Shown: positions 7,973 through 16,369 of the stretch, piece after piece | Layout: every line of letters begins with the position of its first letter | Numbering within the stretch: the first letter of the stretch is position 1 | NCBI RefSeq assembly: GCF_021789175.1 | Contig: NZ_CP084560.1 | Location: forward strand, 4,154,001-4,218,000 | Direction: 5' to 3' | From: Arthrobacter sp. FW306-2-2C-D06B | GTDB taxonomy: Bacteria > Actinomycetota > Actinomycetes > Actinomycetales > Micrococcaceae | Length of the DNA stretch: 64,000 nucleotides | Made by a program: the position numbers and the translations under genes | Notes under the pieces: generated by a model | Seen by the model: only the letters and a program-made list of their open reading frames with translations | Databases searched by the model: none | Told to the model about the DNA's origin: nothing

Positions 7973-9472
7973 CTACTGCAGGGTCGCCGTCAGCCGCGCC
8001 ACGTTGTCCACATATTTGGCAAGCATCGGCCGGTGCAACCAGCCCTCCAGTGTCAGCTCGCGGCACATTTCCCGGTAACTCGATTCAACGGAGCGCATGC
8101 TGTCCACGGCTTCGGCGCCCAGGAGCATCACGGACACCTCCATGTTGAGCGAGAAGGAGCGCATGTCCATATTGCTGGAGCCTAGGACGGCCACCTCTTC
8201 GTCGATGGTGAAGTGCTTGGCGTGCAGGACGTACGGCGCGCGGTACAGGTAGATGCGCACCCCGGCTTCCAGCAGCGCCTCGTAGTAGGAGCGCTGGGCG
8301 TGGTGGACGAGGAACTGGTCGCCCTTCTCGGAGACGAAAAGTTCCACGTCGACGCCACGCTGGGCCGCCGTCGTAATGGCGTACAGCAGCGAATCATCGG
8401 GCACGAAGTACGGGCTGCAGATCGAGATGCGGTGCTGGGCCGAGTAAATCAGCGTATTGAACAGGCGCAGGTTGTTTTCCGTGACGAACCCCGGGCCGCT
8501 GGGAACCACCTGGGCCGTCATTCGCCCGGGTGTTGCCTGGACCGCGACCTGCAATTGGTTTTCCAGGGATTCATCGGTTTCGCTGAGCCAGTCGGTTGCG
8601 AAGACGACGTTGAGGGTAGCGACGATCGGCCCCTCCATCCGCGCCATGAGTTCCACCCATTTACGCCCGGCGCGCCGGTGCTTGGGGTTGTTGTAGGAGG
8701 GCTCGATCAGGTTCTGGGAGCCCGTGAAGGCGATTTCGCCGTCGATCACCAGGATTTTCCGGTGGTTCCGCAAATCCGGACGGCGCCACTGTCCGTGGAT
8801 GGGCAGCAACGGCAACATGCGGCGCCACTGGATCTGGCCGCTGCTGAGCCTACGGACCAGCCTTCGGTAGCCGGGGATACGCAGCGTGCCGATGTGGTCG
8901 AACAGAAGGCGGACGTTGACACCGCGCGCTGCCGCGTTTTCCAACTCGGTGAGGAGTTCGTCCGTGACTGAGTCACTGCTCATGATGTAGAACTCCGCAT
9001 TGACGAACTTCTTGGCCCCCCGGACCGCTTCCGCCATCGCCTTGATCGACTCCTCGTAGCCGGGGAAGAGCTCCACGGAGTTACCGTCCACCATCGGCAA
9101 GGAACCCAGGCGCCGGTTCAGTTCACCGGCCGACGTCACCCATTCGGGTCCCGAGTACGTGCTTACGACGTCGGCGAGCGCCGAAGTGCCTGCACGCACC
9201 CGATCGTTGACTTGCTCCTGCTGCTCCCGACGACGGCGGGACAAGCGGAAATTGCCGAACAACAGGAACAGGACGAAACCGACGGACGGAACGAGGAAGA
9301 CGGCCAGGAGCCAGGCCATGGCCGTCGTGGGGCGGCGGTTTCCGGGGATGACGCCCAGCAGCACGACGCGTAAGGCGATCTCAACGATGGCCCACGCGCC
9401 GAGGAGCCAAGTCCACTCTGTCCCGAACTGAAAAGGAAACAGCACCCCACGCCCCCACGATCGAATAGCCAA
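7973..9472 (-). CDS. cls: cardiolipin synthase (phospholipase D family)
   Basis: A membrane enzyme of 499 residues that joins phosphatidyl groups to make cardiolipin. Two N-terminal hydrophobic segments (about 18-38 and 48-70) are followed by two phospholipase D domains with HKD motifs beginning at His237 (HRKILVIDGEIAFTGSQNL) and His417 (HAKHFTIDEEVAVLGSSNMD). This is the full length expected of the family. The listed start is a TTG; a GTG at 9445 preceded by GGGGG is an alternative that removes nine residues. It stands alone between MarR and pabC. Confidence 0.93.
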   Translation of the reverse strand: MAIRSWGRGVLFPFQFGTEWTWLLGAWAIVEIALRVVLLGVIPGNRRPTTAMAWLLAVFLVPSVGFVLFLLFGNFRLSRRRREQQEQVNDRVRAGTSALADVVSTYSGPEWVTSAGELNRRLGSLPMVDGNSVELFPGYEESIKAMAEAVRGAKKFVNAEFYIMSSDSVTDELLTELENAAARGVNVRLLFDHIGTLRIPGYRRLVRRLSSGQIQWRRMLPLLPIHGQWRRPDLRNHRKILVIDGEIAFTGSQNLIEPSYNNPKHRRAGRKWVELMARMEGPIVATLNVVFATDWLSETDESLENQLQVAVQATPGRMTAQVVPSGPGFVTENNLRLFNTLIYSAQHRISICSPYFVPDDSLLYAITTAAQRGVDVELFVSEKGDQFLVHHAQRSYYEALLEAGVRIYLYRAPYVLHAKHFTIDEEVAVLGSSNMDMRSFSLNMEVSVMLLGAEAVDSMRSVESSYREMCRELTLEGWLHRPMLAKYVDNVARLTATLQ

Positions 9473-9554
9473 TCAAAGAACCAACACTCAGCACAGCCTA
9501 TCTGGCGCACCGCCTCCGGCTGCTCGTCCTGTGGGCCAGCACTAAGCTGGAAGC

Positions 9555-10496
9555 ATGACTTTACCTGCCTCGACGGTCCTCGTTTTCCTGGATCCAGCGT
9601 TCGAAAACGGCCGCGTCGCCGATTCCAACCAGCCGCAGCTCATGGCAACCGACCTGGGCGCCACCCGGGGTGACGGCGTCTTCGAGTCGCTGCTCGCCGT
9701 CGAGGGCCGTGCGCGCAAGGTGCAAGCGCACCTGAACAGGCTTGAGAGCTCAGCCCGCGCACTGGACCTCAACATTCCCGAACAGGACGTCTGGCGCCGA
9801 GCGATCGACACCGCGATCACCGAATTCCGGGACGCCTTCCCCGCGCCAAGCCCGGCCGAGGACGAAGTCGTCGTCAAGCTCTTGGTCACGCGCGGAGTGG
9901 AAGGCGCCTCGACTCCCACGTGCTGGATCCAGGCTTCGCCGTCGCCCGCGGGCAGTCGCCGGCAGCGCGAGACGGGCATCGACGTCGTACTTCTTGACCG
10001 CGGCTTCGACACGGAGGCGGGCGACCGCGCCCCTTGGCTGCTGCTCGGCGCGAAGACGCTCTCCTATGCCGTGAACATGGCCGCGCTGCGCTACGCGCAC
10101 AAGCAAGGCGCTGACGACGCGATCTTCACCTCAACAGACGGCCGTGTTCTGGAGGGTCCGACGTCCACGGTGTTGCTTGCCCACGTTGAAATGGTCGACG
10201 ACGGCGCCGGCTCGGTACGCACGGTCAAGCGCCTCATCACTCCGCAACTGGACAGCGGCATCCTGCCGGGCACGTCCCAGGACGCGCTCTTCTCCAAGGC
10301 AAAGGCAGCGGGCTGGGAACTCGGATACGGTCCGCTGGTTCCGGAAGACCTGTTCGACGCCGATGCGGTGTGGCTGATTTCGAGCATCAGGCTCATCGCG
10401 CCCGTCAACCACGTGGATGGCAGGGAGATCGGCACCCCGGCAATGCGCAAGCAGCTGACGGCCGAGCTCAACGAGCTGTTCGCGGGGATCGAGTAG
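9555..10496 (+). CDS. pabC: aminodeoxychorismate lyase (class IV PLP enzyme)
   Basis: A 313-residue class IV aminotransferase-fold enzyme. The Schiff-base lysine is in LLGAKTLSYAVN, and the EGPTSTVLL segment is the class IV cofactor loop (EGxxSNxF in the family; the Asn is Thr here). 4-amino-4-deoxychorismate lyase releases p-aminobenzoate and pyruvate, completing the PabB step encoded at 1117-3201. D-amino acid or branched-chain aminotransferase activity cannot be excluded on motifs alone. The ATG lies 83 bases from the cls start on the opposite strand, so the two share a promoter region. A 66-bp palindromic element follows the stop. Confidence 0.82.
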   Translation: MTLPASTVLVFLDPAFENGRVADSNQPQLMATDLGATRGDGVFESLLAVEGRARKVQAHLNRLESSARALDLNIPEQDVWRRAIDTAITEFRDAFPAPSPAEDEVVVKLLVTRGVEGASTPTCWIQASPSPAGSRRQRETGIDVVLLDRGFDTEAGDRAPWLLLGAKTLSYAVNMAALRYAHKQGADDAIFTSTDGRVLEGPTSTVLLAHVEMVDDGAGSVRTVKRLITPQLDSGILPGTSQDALFSKAKAAGWELGYGPLVPEDLFDADAVWLISSIRLIAPVNHVDGREIGTPAMRKQLTAELNELFAGIE

Positions 10497-10521
10497 GGCT
10501 TCGGGGCTGCCGCTCGGCCTG

Positions 10522-10587
10522 CCCAACTAGCTAGCAGTAGATGTCGTTTAGAGCGCCCTAAACGACATCTACTGCGAGTCACTTGGG
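10522..10587. repeat. 66-bp palindromic element, copy 1
   Basis: First of four co-linear 66-bp palindromes in the window. It begins CCCAACTAGC and ends GAGTCACTTGGG, with the inner arms GATGTCGTTTAG and CTAAACGACATC. It lies between the convergent pabC and DUF664 genes, and its right arm contains the TGA stop of the DUF664 gene. It may act as a bidirectional terminator or as a REP-like element. Confidence 0.9.
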
Positions 10588-11064
10588 TGCGGTGATCTGC
10601 TCGCGCAGGATGTCTGCGTGCCCGCAGTGTTGCGCAAGCTCGCGGAGCATGTGGAGGTACACCCAGCGCAGCGGGAGCGGACCGCGTCGGTTGCCGTTGA
10701 GCATGTCGTCGAGCCCTAAGGACGACGTCGCCTGGCGCGATGCTTCGCATGCCTCGCGGTGTGCTTGCTGGATCGTGGCGATCGTGTCGCCGTCATCGAG
10801 GACAAAGGACTCATCCGGCGTCGCAGGGATCCCGATCTCGGCGCGCGAACGGCACGTGATCGCTTCGTCGAACCACACCTTTTCGACGAAGGTCGCGTGT
10901 TTCACGAGACCAAGCAAGGTGGTCCGGGACGGGACCAATGACCGCCTGGCCTGTTCTTCCGTCAACCCGTTCAAGCAGTCATGGATCCCGCGACGGTGCT
11001 CATCGATGAATGCCTCGAATTGGATCCGAATTGGCTGGTTGAGGTTGTCCTCGGCAAGCGTCAC
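10579..11064 (-). CDS. DinB/DUF664 family protein
   Basis: A 161-residue protein with the four-helix DinB/YfiT fold. The expected metal triad is visible: a His in LLGLVKHATFVEK (about residue 52) and two in the C-terminal HMLRELAQHCGHAD segment. Actinobacterial members include mycothiol-dependent S-transferases, so a thiol-transfer or detoxification role is plausible but not shown. The stop codon lies inside the 66-bp palindrome, so the last residues (APK) are encoded by the repeat. Confidence 0.85.
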   Translation of the reverse strand: MTLAEDNLNQPIRIQFEAFIDEHRRGIHDCLNGLTEEQARRSLVPSRTTLLGLVKHATFVEKVWFDEAITCRSRAEIGIPATPDESFVLDDGDTIATIQQAHREACEASRQATSSLGLDDMLNGNRRGPLPLRWVYLHMLRELAQHCGHADILREQITAPK

Positions 11065-11185
11065 GGTTTCACCTATGTTTTCCGTCAGGCAGGGATTCAG
11101 TCAGTATCGACGTGATCCGAGCTTAGCTTGGCGACGATTGCCGTTCTTGGTCCGAGGGTCGCATGCCGGGGAATAGACTCCGTTC

Positions 11186-12382
11186 ATGCGTTTGGCGATC
11201 ATTGGAGCGGTCCTGCTCGTGGCGGGTGCCGTCGCGGTCGCCACAGGCGCCCTGCCTTTCACCGATCTGATGGCACTCGTGGATCGGGTGGCTCCGATTC
11301 TGCTGTTCGTCGTTGCGATGACGGTGGTGACTGAGCTGTGCAGCGAGGCCGGAGTCTTCCTTTGGACTGCCCGCCGGCTCCGGTACTGGGGCCGCGGATA
11401 CAGCATTCTCTTGTGGCTGTTCCTCGCGGTCTTTGCGACGCTGAGCACGGTCTTCCTTTCCCTGGACACAACGGCGGTGTTGCTGACCCCGGTGGTCGTC
11501 AGCGTGGCGCGGCAAGCCGGACTGCCGGCCCTGCCCTTCGCACTGACGACGGTCTGGCTCGCCAACACGGCAAGCCTCCTGCTGCCCATTTCCAACCTGA
11601 CCAACCTTCTGGCCCAGCACAGCCTTGGCGGTATTACTCCGGGCGGGTTTGCAGGCCTGATGTGGGCACCCTCCCTTGCGGCCGTCGTCGTGCCGCTGCT
11701 GTTCATCGCCGTCGTCTTCCGACGGGATCTGCGCAACCGCTATTCACGGATCCCGGTCGGGCGGATCAGGCCGGACCAGCCAGCGGGCACCGAATCCAGG
11801 CCTGCCGCGGACCGGGTTCTGCTCGGGTGCAGCGCCGTGGTTCTGGCGCTGCTGCTGCCCGCGTTGGTGTCAGGGGTCCCGGTATGGATCCCTGCACTGG
11901 CCGGGGCCGTAGTGCTGGGCCTGGTGTTCGCGTTCAGGCGCCCACGGGTTCTCAAGGTGTCCCTGATTCCTTGGTCCTTGTTGCTGTTCGCTTCCGGCCT
12001 CTTTCTGGTGATGGAAGCCGCCAGGCATTTGGGAGCTGCTGTGTTGCTGAGTCAGGTGGCCGGACAAGGCCCGGGCTACCTGGATCTGCTTCGGCTCGCC
12101 GCGACCGGCGCCGCTGGTTCCAACGTGCTCAACAATTTGCCTGCGTACCTGCTCGCAGAACCGCTGGCGGGGACGCCTGTGCGGATGGCTGCGTTGCTGA
12201 TCGGAGTCAATGCGGGCCCGCTCATCACCCCGTGGGCGTCCCTTGCAACTTTGCTGTGGCACGACCGGCTGATGCGGATGAATGTCCTGATTACGTGGAA
12301 GGGCTACGCGGTCTTCGGGCTGATGGTTGCTCCCCTGACCGTGTTCGCGGCAGTAGCGGCGCTGGCAGCCACGGGACAATGA
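11186..12382 (+). CDS. SLC13/ArsB-type anion permease
   Basis: A 398-residue membrane protein with about 10-12 helices. The duplicated ion-transporter fold is visible: LDTTAVLLTPVVVSVARQAG in the first half and AAGSNVLNNLPAYLLAEPL in the second, the paired hairpin motifs of the ArsB/NhaD/DASS superfamily. The substrate could be arsenite, dicarboxylate, sulfate or Na+/H+; no ars genes lie nearby, so arsenic is not favoured. It is single, with the PRC-barrel gene about 110 bases downstream on the same strand. Confidence 0.8.
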   Translation: MRLAIIGAVLLVAGAVAVATGALPFTDLMALVDRVAPILLFVVAMTVVTELCSEAGVFLWTARRLRYWGRGYSILLWLFLAVFATLSTVFLSLDTTAVLLTPVVVSVARQAGLPALPFALTTVWLANTASLLLPISNLTNLLAQHSLGGITPGGFAGLMWAPSLAAVVVPLLFIAVVFRRDLRNRYSRIPVGRIRPDQPAGTESRPAADRVLLGCSAVVLALLLPALVSGVPVWIPALAGAVVLGLVFAFRRPRVLKVSLIPWSLLLFASGLFLVMEAARHLGAAVLLSQVAGQGPGYLDLLRLAATGAAGSNVLNNLPAYLLAEPLAGTPVRMAALLIGVNAGPLITPWASLATLLWHDRLMRMNVLITWKGYAVFGLMVAPLTVFAAVAALAATGQ

Positions 12383-12490
12383 GTGCGTTCGGCGCGTGCC
12401 GGACCTGTCGCCGGGCGCGAAGAACCAAGACAGAATGTAGAACAGCTTGGCCGGCACCGCTGGAACCCCGATAAGAGAAGGATCTGCATC

Positions 12491-13060
12491 ATGCTCAGCT
12501 TGCAGGACATCGACAATATCGTCCTCAACGGAGGGATTGTCGTGGACGTCGCCGGGGAGAAGATCGGCTCAGTGGAACAGATCTTCACCGGCGGTGATTC
12601 CGGGGATCCTGTCTTTGTCACGGTACGGACCGGATTATTCGGCATGTCCGAGTCTTTCGCCCCGCTTTCCGGAGCCAGCCTTGAGAATTCAGTGATCAGG
12701 GTGGCTTTCGCCAAGGACAAAGTGAAGAACGGCCCGCGCATCGAGAGCGACCGCGGCTCGATTACGGAGACGCAGGAGCAGGAACTCTACAACTATTACG
12801 GGCTCGTGACCGAGGCCTCCGACGAAGGCGCCGCGGAGGAAACCAGTGCCGACGATGAACGGACGGCGCCTGGGGCCGCGGCTGGGGCGACCGAGTCGGA
12901 ACCGGGCCCGCCACCCCCGCCCCGGCATCCGCCCCGTCCGCCGCACGGCGGCGCGCATCCGCCGCACCTGCACAAACATGTACCCCATCCCCCGCATCCC
13001 GGGCCGCCCCCGCCGCATCGGCCACCTGGGCCCTCGGCTGAACCGGAAGACATTCCGTAA
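12491..13060 (+). CDS. PRC-barrel protein with His/Pro-rich tail
   Basis: A 189-residue protein starting at ATG 12491 (GAGAAGGA site upstream). Residues 1 to about 105 form a PRC-barrel domain (GGIVVDVAGEKIGSVEQIF), a small beta barrel used in RNA processing, photosynthetic and stress proteins. An acidic linker is followed by about 50 residues dominated by His and Pro in PPH/HPP repeats, a composition that often binds Ni, Zn or Cu. No signal peptide is present. A role in stress adaptation or metal buffering is inferred only from composition. Confidence 0.8.
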   Translation: MLSLQDIDNIVLNGGIVVDVAGEKIGSVEQIFTGGDSGDPVFVTVRTGLFGMSESFAPLSGASLENSVIRVAFAKDKVKNGPRIESDRGSITETQEQELYNYYGLVTEASDEGAAEETSADDERTAPGAAAGATESEPGPPPPPRHPPRPPHGGAHPPHLHKHVPHPPHPGPPPPHRPPGPSAEPEDIP

Positions 13061-13084
13061 CCGGCGCCCGCGTGCCGGAGGATT

Positions 13085-13642
13085 TCAGCCGCCCGCCGTG
13101 ATCCTCACCGCAGCGACGCCCCCGCCTGTTGAAGTGGCGGAAGCACCTGAATAAGCCCGCATTACTAGAATCTGGACATTGACCGACCCAGGCTGCAGCT
13201 GAACAACTCGCGAGTAGGAAGTAGCGCAATCGATCGTCTGATCCTGCAGGGCAAGGCCGATCCGGGGATCCTGGGCGATGACAAGGTGGACATCCGAGGC
13301 GCCAACACAGGCTGCGGTCAGAGTATACGAGCCCGCGTCCTGGACCCTTGCACTCTTTCCAACCCCGCTAACGGCGCCACCCACCGTGCCGGAATCCTCT
13401 AGGATCACCGCGCCGGAGGCGGCCCCGAGAAGCTTCCCGGCGGTAACGAGGTTGCTGGCTTCGAGCGCCACGGTTGCGTGGTCCTTGGTGGGCAACGGCG
13501 CCCGCGGAGGAGAAATCCGAGTGGCGCCGGCAGCCGGCCGAGGATCGCCGGCGTCGGTATATTGACAGCCGGACAAACCGGCCGCGAGCAGCAGCCCTGC
13601 CAGCAATACCGCTACAGTTCTGGTTCCCCCATGAGCCACCAT
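13085..13642 (-). CDS. small secreted lipoprotein
   Basis: A 185-residue lipoprotein. The signal peptide runs from a short charged n-region through AVLLAGLLLAAGL to the lipobox LSGC (Cys about residue 26). The mature part is Ala/Gly/Val-rich beta structure with two further cysteines (ACVGAS, DCATSY) that may form a disulfide. I recognise no family. It is convergent with the PRC-barrel gene, 24 bases between the stops. Confidence 0.75.
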   Translation of the reverse strand: MVAHGGTRTVAVLLAGLLLAAGLSGCQYTDAGDPRPAAGATRISPPRAPLPTKDHATVALEASNLVTAGKLLGAASGAVILEDSGTVGGAVSGVGKSARVQDAGSYTLTAACVGASDVHLVIAQDPRIGLALQDQTIDCATSYSRVVQLQPGSVNVQILVMRAYSGASATSTGGGVAAVRITAGG

Positions 13643-13741
13643 GAATCCGAGTGTAGCGGGCCGCGCAATTTAGCATGGCGACCCTATTGCGCCGCCATGG
13701 CCCCAGTAGTTAACTAGTTGCGCCGCGCTAGCTTGATAGCC

Positions 13742-13777
13742 GCCTGGTGCGCCGGTTCTGGGGCCGGCGCACCAGGC
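13742..13777. terminator. perfect 14-bp hairpin next to 66-bp element
   Basis: Arms GCCTGGTGCGCCGG and CCGGCGCACCAGGC are perfectly complementary around an 8-base loop, without a T tract. The hairpin sits four bases from a 66-bp palindrome, forming a tandem pair in the gap between the lipoprotein start and the ocd stop. It may be a terminator for ocd or part of a composite repeat. Confidence 0.6.
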
Positions 13778-13780
13778 TTC

Positions 13781-13846
13781 CCCAACTAACTCGCATTTGT
13801 TGTCGTTTAGCGGCCTGTAAACGACAACAAATGCGAGTCAGTTGGG
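13781..13846. repeat. 66-bp palindromic element, copy 2
   Basis: Same length and alignment as the copy at 10522: CCCAACTAAC at the left, GAGTCAGTTGGG at the right, inner arms TTGTTGTCGTTTA and TAAACGACAACAA. Base changes in the arms are paired with changes on the other side, so hairpin formation is preserved. It lies four bases past the ocd stop. Confidence 0.9.
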
Positions 13847-13850
13847 CCTC

Positions 13851-14882
13851 TCAGGATCCGATGGGAGAAAGTGCCCGCACCAGACCGAAGAGGTCCTTCG
13901 GGTCATCGGGGTTCGCGACGAGGTCGATCTCCTCGAAGAATTCTGAACCCTCAACGGCGTCGCGGAGATACCGCAACGCGGAAAAGTCCTCGATCGCGAA
14001 GCCCACGGAATCGAAAATCGTGATCTGGTCCGTGGAGGTGCGGCCCAGCGCGTGCCCGCACAGAACCTGCCAGAATTCCGTGACGGGAAATTCGGCGGAC
14101 ATTTGTTGGATCTCGCCTTCAATCCGCGTCTGGGGATCGTATTCCACAAAGACATCGCCGAGGCCCAGGATGGCAGCGTCGAGTTCGGTCTTCCCTGGGC
14201 AATCTCCACCGATCGCGTTGATGTGAACACCGGGCGAGACCTGGGCAGCCGTAAGGATGGTGGCGTTGGCCTTGTCGGCCGTGCAGGTGGTGATGACGTC
14301 GGCGCCCTCCACTGCCTGGGCCGCGGACCCGGCGATGGTGATGTCGAAGCCGAGGGGAGCCATGTTCCGGACGAACTTCTCCATCGCAGCCGGATCCGTG
14401 TCCCAGATCCTGACGCTGTTAATGCCCAGAGCCGCCCGGAAGGCCAGGGCCTGGAACTCCGATTGGGTTCCGGTCCCGATCATCGCCATGGTGTGGGCAT
14501 CCGGGCGCGCGAGTTTCTTAGCGACCATCCCGGACGTAGCCGCCGTCCGCAGCGCTGTCAGCACTGTCATCTCCGCGAGGAACGTCGGATAGCCGTTATG
14601 GACGTCGGACAGGACACCGAAAGCTGTCACGGTCTGGAAGCCACGCGCTGGATTCGAAGGGTGTCCATTTACATACTTGAAGCCGTATGTTTCCTGGTCG
14701 CTGGTGGGCATCAGCTCGATGACCCCAAACGGCGTGTGGCTTGCCACCCGCGGCGTCTTGTCAAAAGACTCCCACCGGCGGAAGTCGTCTTCCAAGTACT
14801 GAATCATCTCCGAGATGATGGTCTCCGGGCCCCGCCCGGCCGTCCAGCGAACCATATTGCGGACATCGACAAAGCGCGTCAT
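13851..14882 (-). CDS. ocd: ornithine cyclodeaminase
   Basis: A 343-residue cytoplasmic enzyme of the ornithine cyclodeaminase/mu-crystallin family, which converts L-ornithine to L-proline and ammonia with bound NAD. The Rossmann motif MIGTGTQSEFQALAF, the substrate-contacting LTALRTAATSG and the NAIGGDCPGKTELD segment match Ocd rather than the shorter alanine dehydrogenase-like members. An Lrp-type regulator lies upstream on the same strand with a palindrome between, so amino-acid-responsive control is likely. Confidence 0.9.
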   Translation of the reverse strand: MTRFVDVRNMVRWTAGRGPETIISEMIQYLEDDFRRWESFDKTPRVASHTPFGVIELMPTSDQETYGFKYVNGHPSNPARGFQTVTAFGVLSDVHNGYPTFLAEMTVLTALRTAATSGMVAKKLARPDAHTMAMIGTGTQSEFQALAFRAALGINSVRIWDTDPAAMEKFVRNMAPLGFDITIAGSAAQAVEGADVITTCTADKANATILTAAQVSPGVHINAIGGDCPGKTELDAAILGLGDVFVEYDPQTRIEGEIQQMSAEFPVTEFWQVLCGHALGRTSTDQITIFDSVGFAIEDFSALRYLRDAVEGSEFFEEIDLVANPDDPKDLFGLVRALSPIGS

Positions 14883-14955
14883 GTGCGCTCCTTTCCCTCA
14901 TAAGCACTGTTGCTACGAGGCTACGGAGCGGCGATATGCATCCACAATGGCCAGA

Positions 14956-14983
14956 GTACGTACTTTTCATTGAGAATACGTAC
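14956..14983. promoter_or_regulatory. candidate Lrp operator upstream of ocd
   Basis: An inverted repeat GTACGTA-N14-TACGTAC with an AT-rich centre lies 74 bases upstream of the ocd start, in the only AT-rich gap of this neighbourhood. Imperfect palindromes with AT-rich centres are typical for Lrp/AsnC proteins. Linking it to the adjacent regulator is inference. Confidence 0.5.
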
Positions 14984-15037
14984 AAAATGACGAAGCAAAT
15001 TTTACATAATGTTCAAGCGGGTCCGTCCTGCGGGCGC

Positions 15038-15469
15038 CTACCGCAGGACGGAACTGAGCAACAGGCTCGTCTCGCTGTTGACGATCCCGTCGATCCCGCG
15101 GATCCTGCCGAGGACCTGGTCGAAGTCGCTGAGGCTTTCCGTGCGCAGCTCGGCCACGAGGTCCCATCCGCCGTTGGTGGTGTGCAGCGCCCAAATCTCC
15201 GGAAGTCCCCTGAGCTGGCGAATGACCTTGTCGGCCGATCTTCCCTCCACGGCAATGAGCGCAATAGCCCTAATCGCAAGTGGATCGACCTCGTCGCGCA
15301 CTCTCGCAGTGAAACCAACGATGGTTCCGGAGGAGACAAGACGATCGAGCCTGCTATTCACAGTGGCCCTGGCGACGCCCAGCTTGCGCGCGAGGCTCGC
15401 CACGGACGCCCTGCCGTCTTCCCGGAGGGCGGAGAGGAGCTGACGGTCGAGGTCGGTGAGTGCTGCCAT
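15038..15469 (-). CDS. Lrp/AsnC-family transcriptional regulator
   Basis: A 143-residue regulator. LTDLDRQLLSALREDGRASVASLARKLGVARATVNSRL is the N-terminal HTH typical of Lrp/AsnC; the C-terminal half is a RAM ligand-binding domain (TNGGWDLVAELRTESLSDFDQ). I placed the start at ATG 15469, which gives the usual MAALTDLDR beginning; longer in-frame starts reach 15532. It probably senses ornithine, arginine or a related amino acid and controls ocd downstream. Confidence 0.9.
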   Translation of the reverse strand: MAALTDLDRQLLSALREDGRASVASLARKLGVARATVNSRLDRLVSSGTIVGFTARVRDEVDPLAIRAIALIAVEGRSADKVIRQLRGLPEIWALHTTNGGWDLVAELRTESLSDFDQVLGRIRGIDGIVNSETSLLLSSVLR

Positions 15470-15524
15470 AAAGATAAACGTATCGCCCATTCCCCAAGCG
15501 GGCCTGAGTCCGTAGGGTATCGAC

Positions 15525-15884
15525 ATGAGCATCTACATCAGCCCCGACTCTGCTGCATGGTCGCTGACGGCCATGGCGACCGGTGCGTCAGCGGGATCAA
15601 TCGATGATGCAAATGGCATGTCCAACTTGGTGAAGGAAATCTACGAGACAGAAGGTTTCGAAGCCCTGTCGGGTGTGGTTTTTGCCTTGGCTCATCACAA
15701 CAGCCTCTCGCTGCATGCACTCGCCACGGCCACCGGAATATCCGTCCACGAGCTGCTGGAAATCCGGAAGCATCAAGGTTCCACTTTTCATCACTCCCCT
15801 ACGGCAGTAGCGTCGCGGTTCGACGCCATTCCACCCCGGATCCAGGCAAGCCTGGAACCATTGCCTAATGAAACCGAGGCATAG
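15525..15884 (+). CDS. small hypothetical protein
   Basis: A possible 119-residue protein. A helical region (LVKEIYETEGFEALSGVVFALAH then SLHALATATGISVHELLEI) looks like a small HTH-type fold. The ATG at 15525 has a weak ribosome site (GGG near 15516); ATG 15618 is an alternative. It is divergent from the Lrp gene. I do not recognise it; coding is supported by length and composition only. Confidence 0.45.
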   Translation: MSIYISPDSAAWSLTAMATGASAGSIDDANGMSNLVKEIYETEGFEALSGVVFALAHHNSLSLHALATATGISVHELLEIRKHQGSTFHHSPTAVASRFDAIPPRIQASLEPLPNETEA

Positions 15885-15983
15885 GACCGCTGGCTCCCAT
15901 CCTTCGCCAGCCTGACTGTCATCCGGTTACGGAACATGACGACGGCCGGTGATGCGGGCCGCCCTGCTGGATGTTATTTTTCT

Positions 15984-16072
15984 TCTTGAGTAATGAGCAC
16001 CAGCGCGAAGCCCTGACTTGCTGGTCGGCAACCCTCTCTCCGGCGGGGTGCCTCAGGTGACTACTCGGCGTA
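15984..16072 (+). promoter_or_regulatory. SAM-IV riboswitch
   Basis: The leader before 16112 matches the actinobacterial SAM-IV aptamer. GAGTA (15988-15992) pairs with TACTC (16062-16066) as P1. Between them are TGAGCACCAGCG, GACTTGCTGGTCGGCAACC and the GCGGGGTGCCTCAGGTGA block typical of the class. It should reduce expression of the downstream sulfur operon when S-adenosylmethionine is abundant. Identification is from memory of the consensus, not a covariance-model score. Confidence 0.85.
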
Positions 16073-16111
16073 TCGACACTTTCGAACTGCAAGCGTGACT
16101 GAGGAGCACCA

Positions 16112-16369
16112 ATGCCTGAACCCACCGAAGAAAAACTCTCGTACCGTCTCATCACGGGCCCTGACACGAAGGATTTCTGCGAGCGGATCTCCACCGCCCT
16201 CGCGGAGGGATACGTGTTGCACGGCAGCCCGGCCGCGACCTTCAATGGCACGGACGTGATTGTGGCCCAGGCCATCGTCCTACCCGCAGCGATCGCGAGC
16301 GCGGATGCAGCAGTTGCCAACGCGGTAGACCAGCTTGACGAAGAGTTCGACGGCGAGGGCCACGCATGA
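16112..16369 (+). CDS. DUF1737 domain protein
   Basis: An 85-residue protein whose core YRLITGPDTKDFCERISTAL, GYVLHGSPAATFNG and VIVAQAI is the DUF1737 pattern. The function is unknown. It is the first gene after the SAM-IV riboswitch and overlaps the rhodanese start by four bases (ATGA), so it belongs to the sulfur-assimilation operon. It may be a sulfur-handling or regulatory accessory. Confidence 0.88.
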   Translation: MPEPTEEKLSYRLITGPDTKDFCERISTALAEGYVLHGSPAATFNGTDVIVAQAIVLPAAIASADAAVANAVDQLDEEFDGEGHA

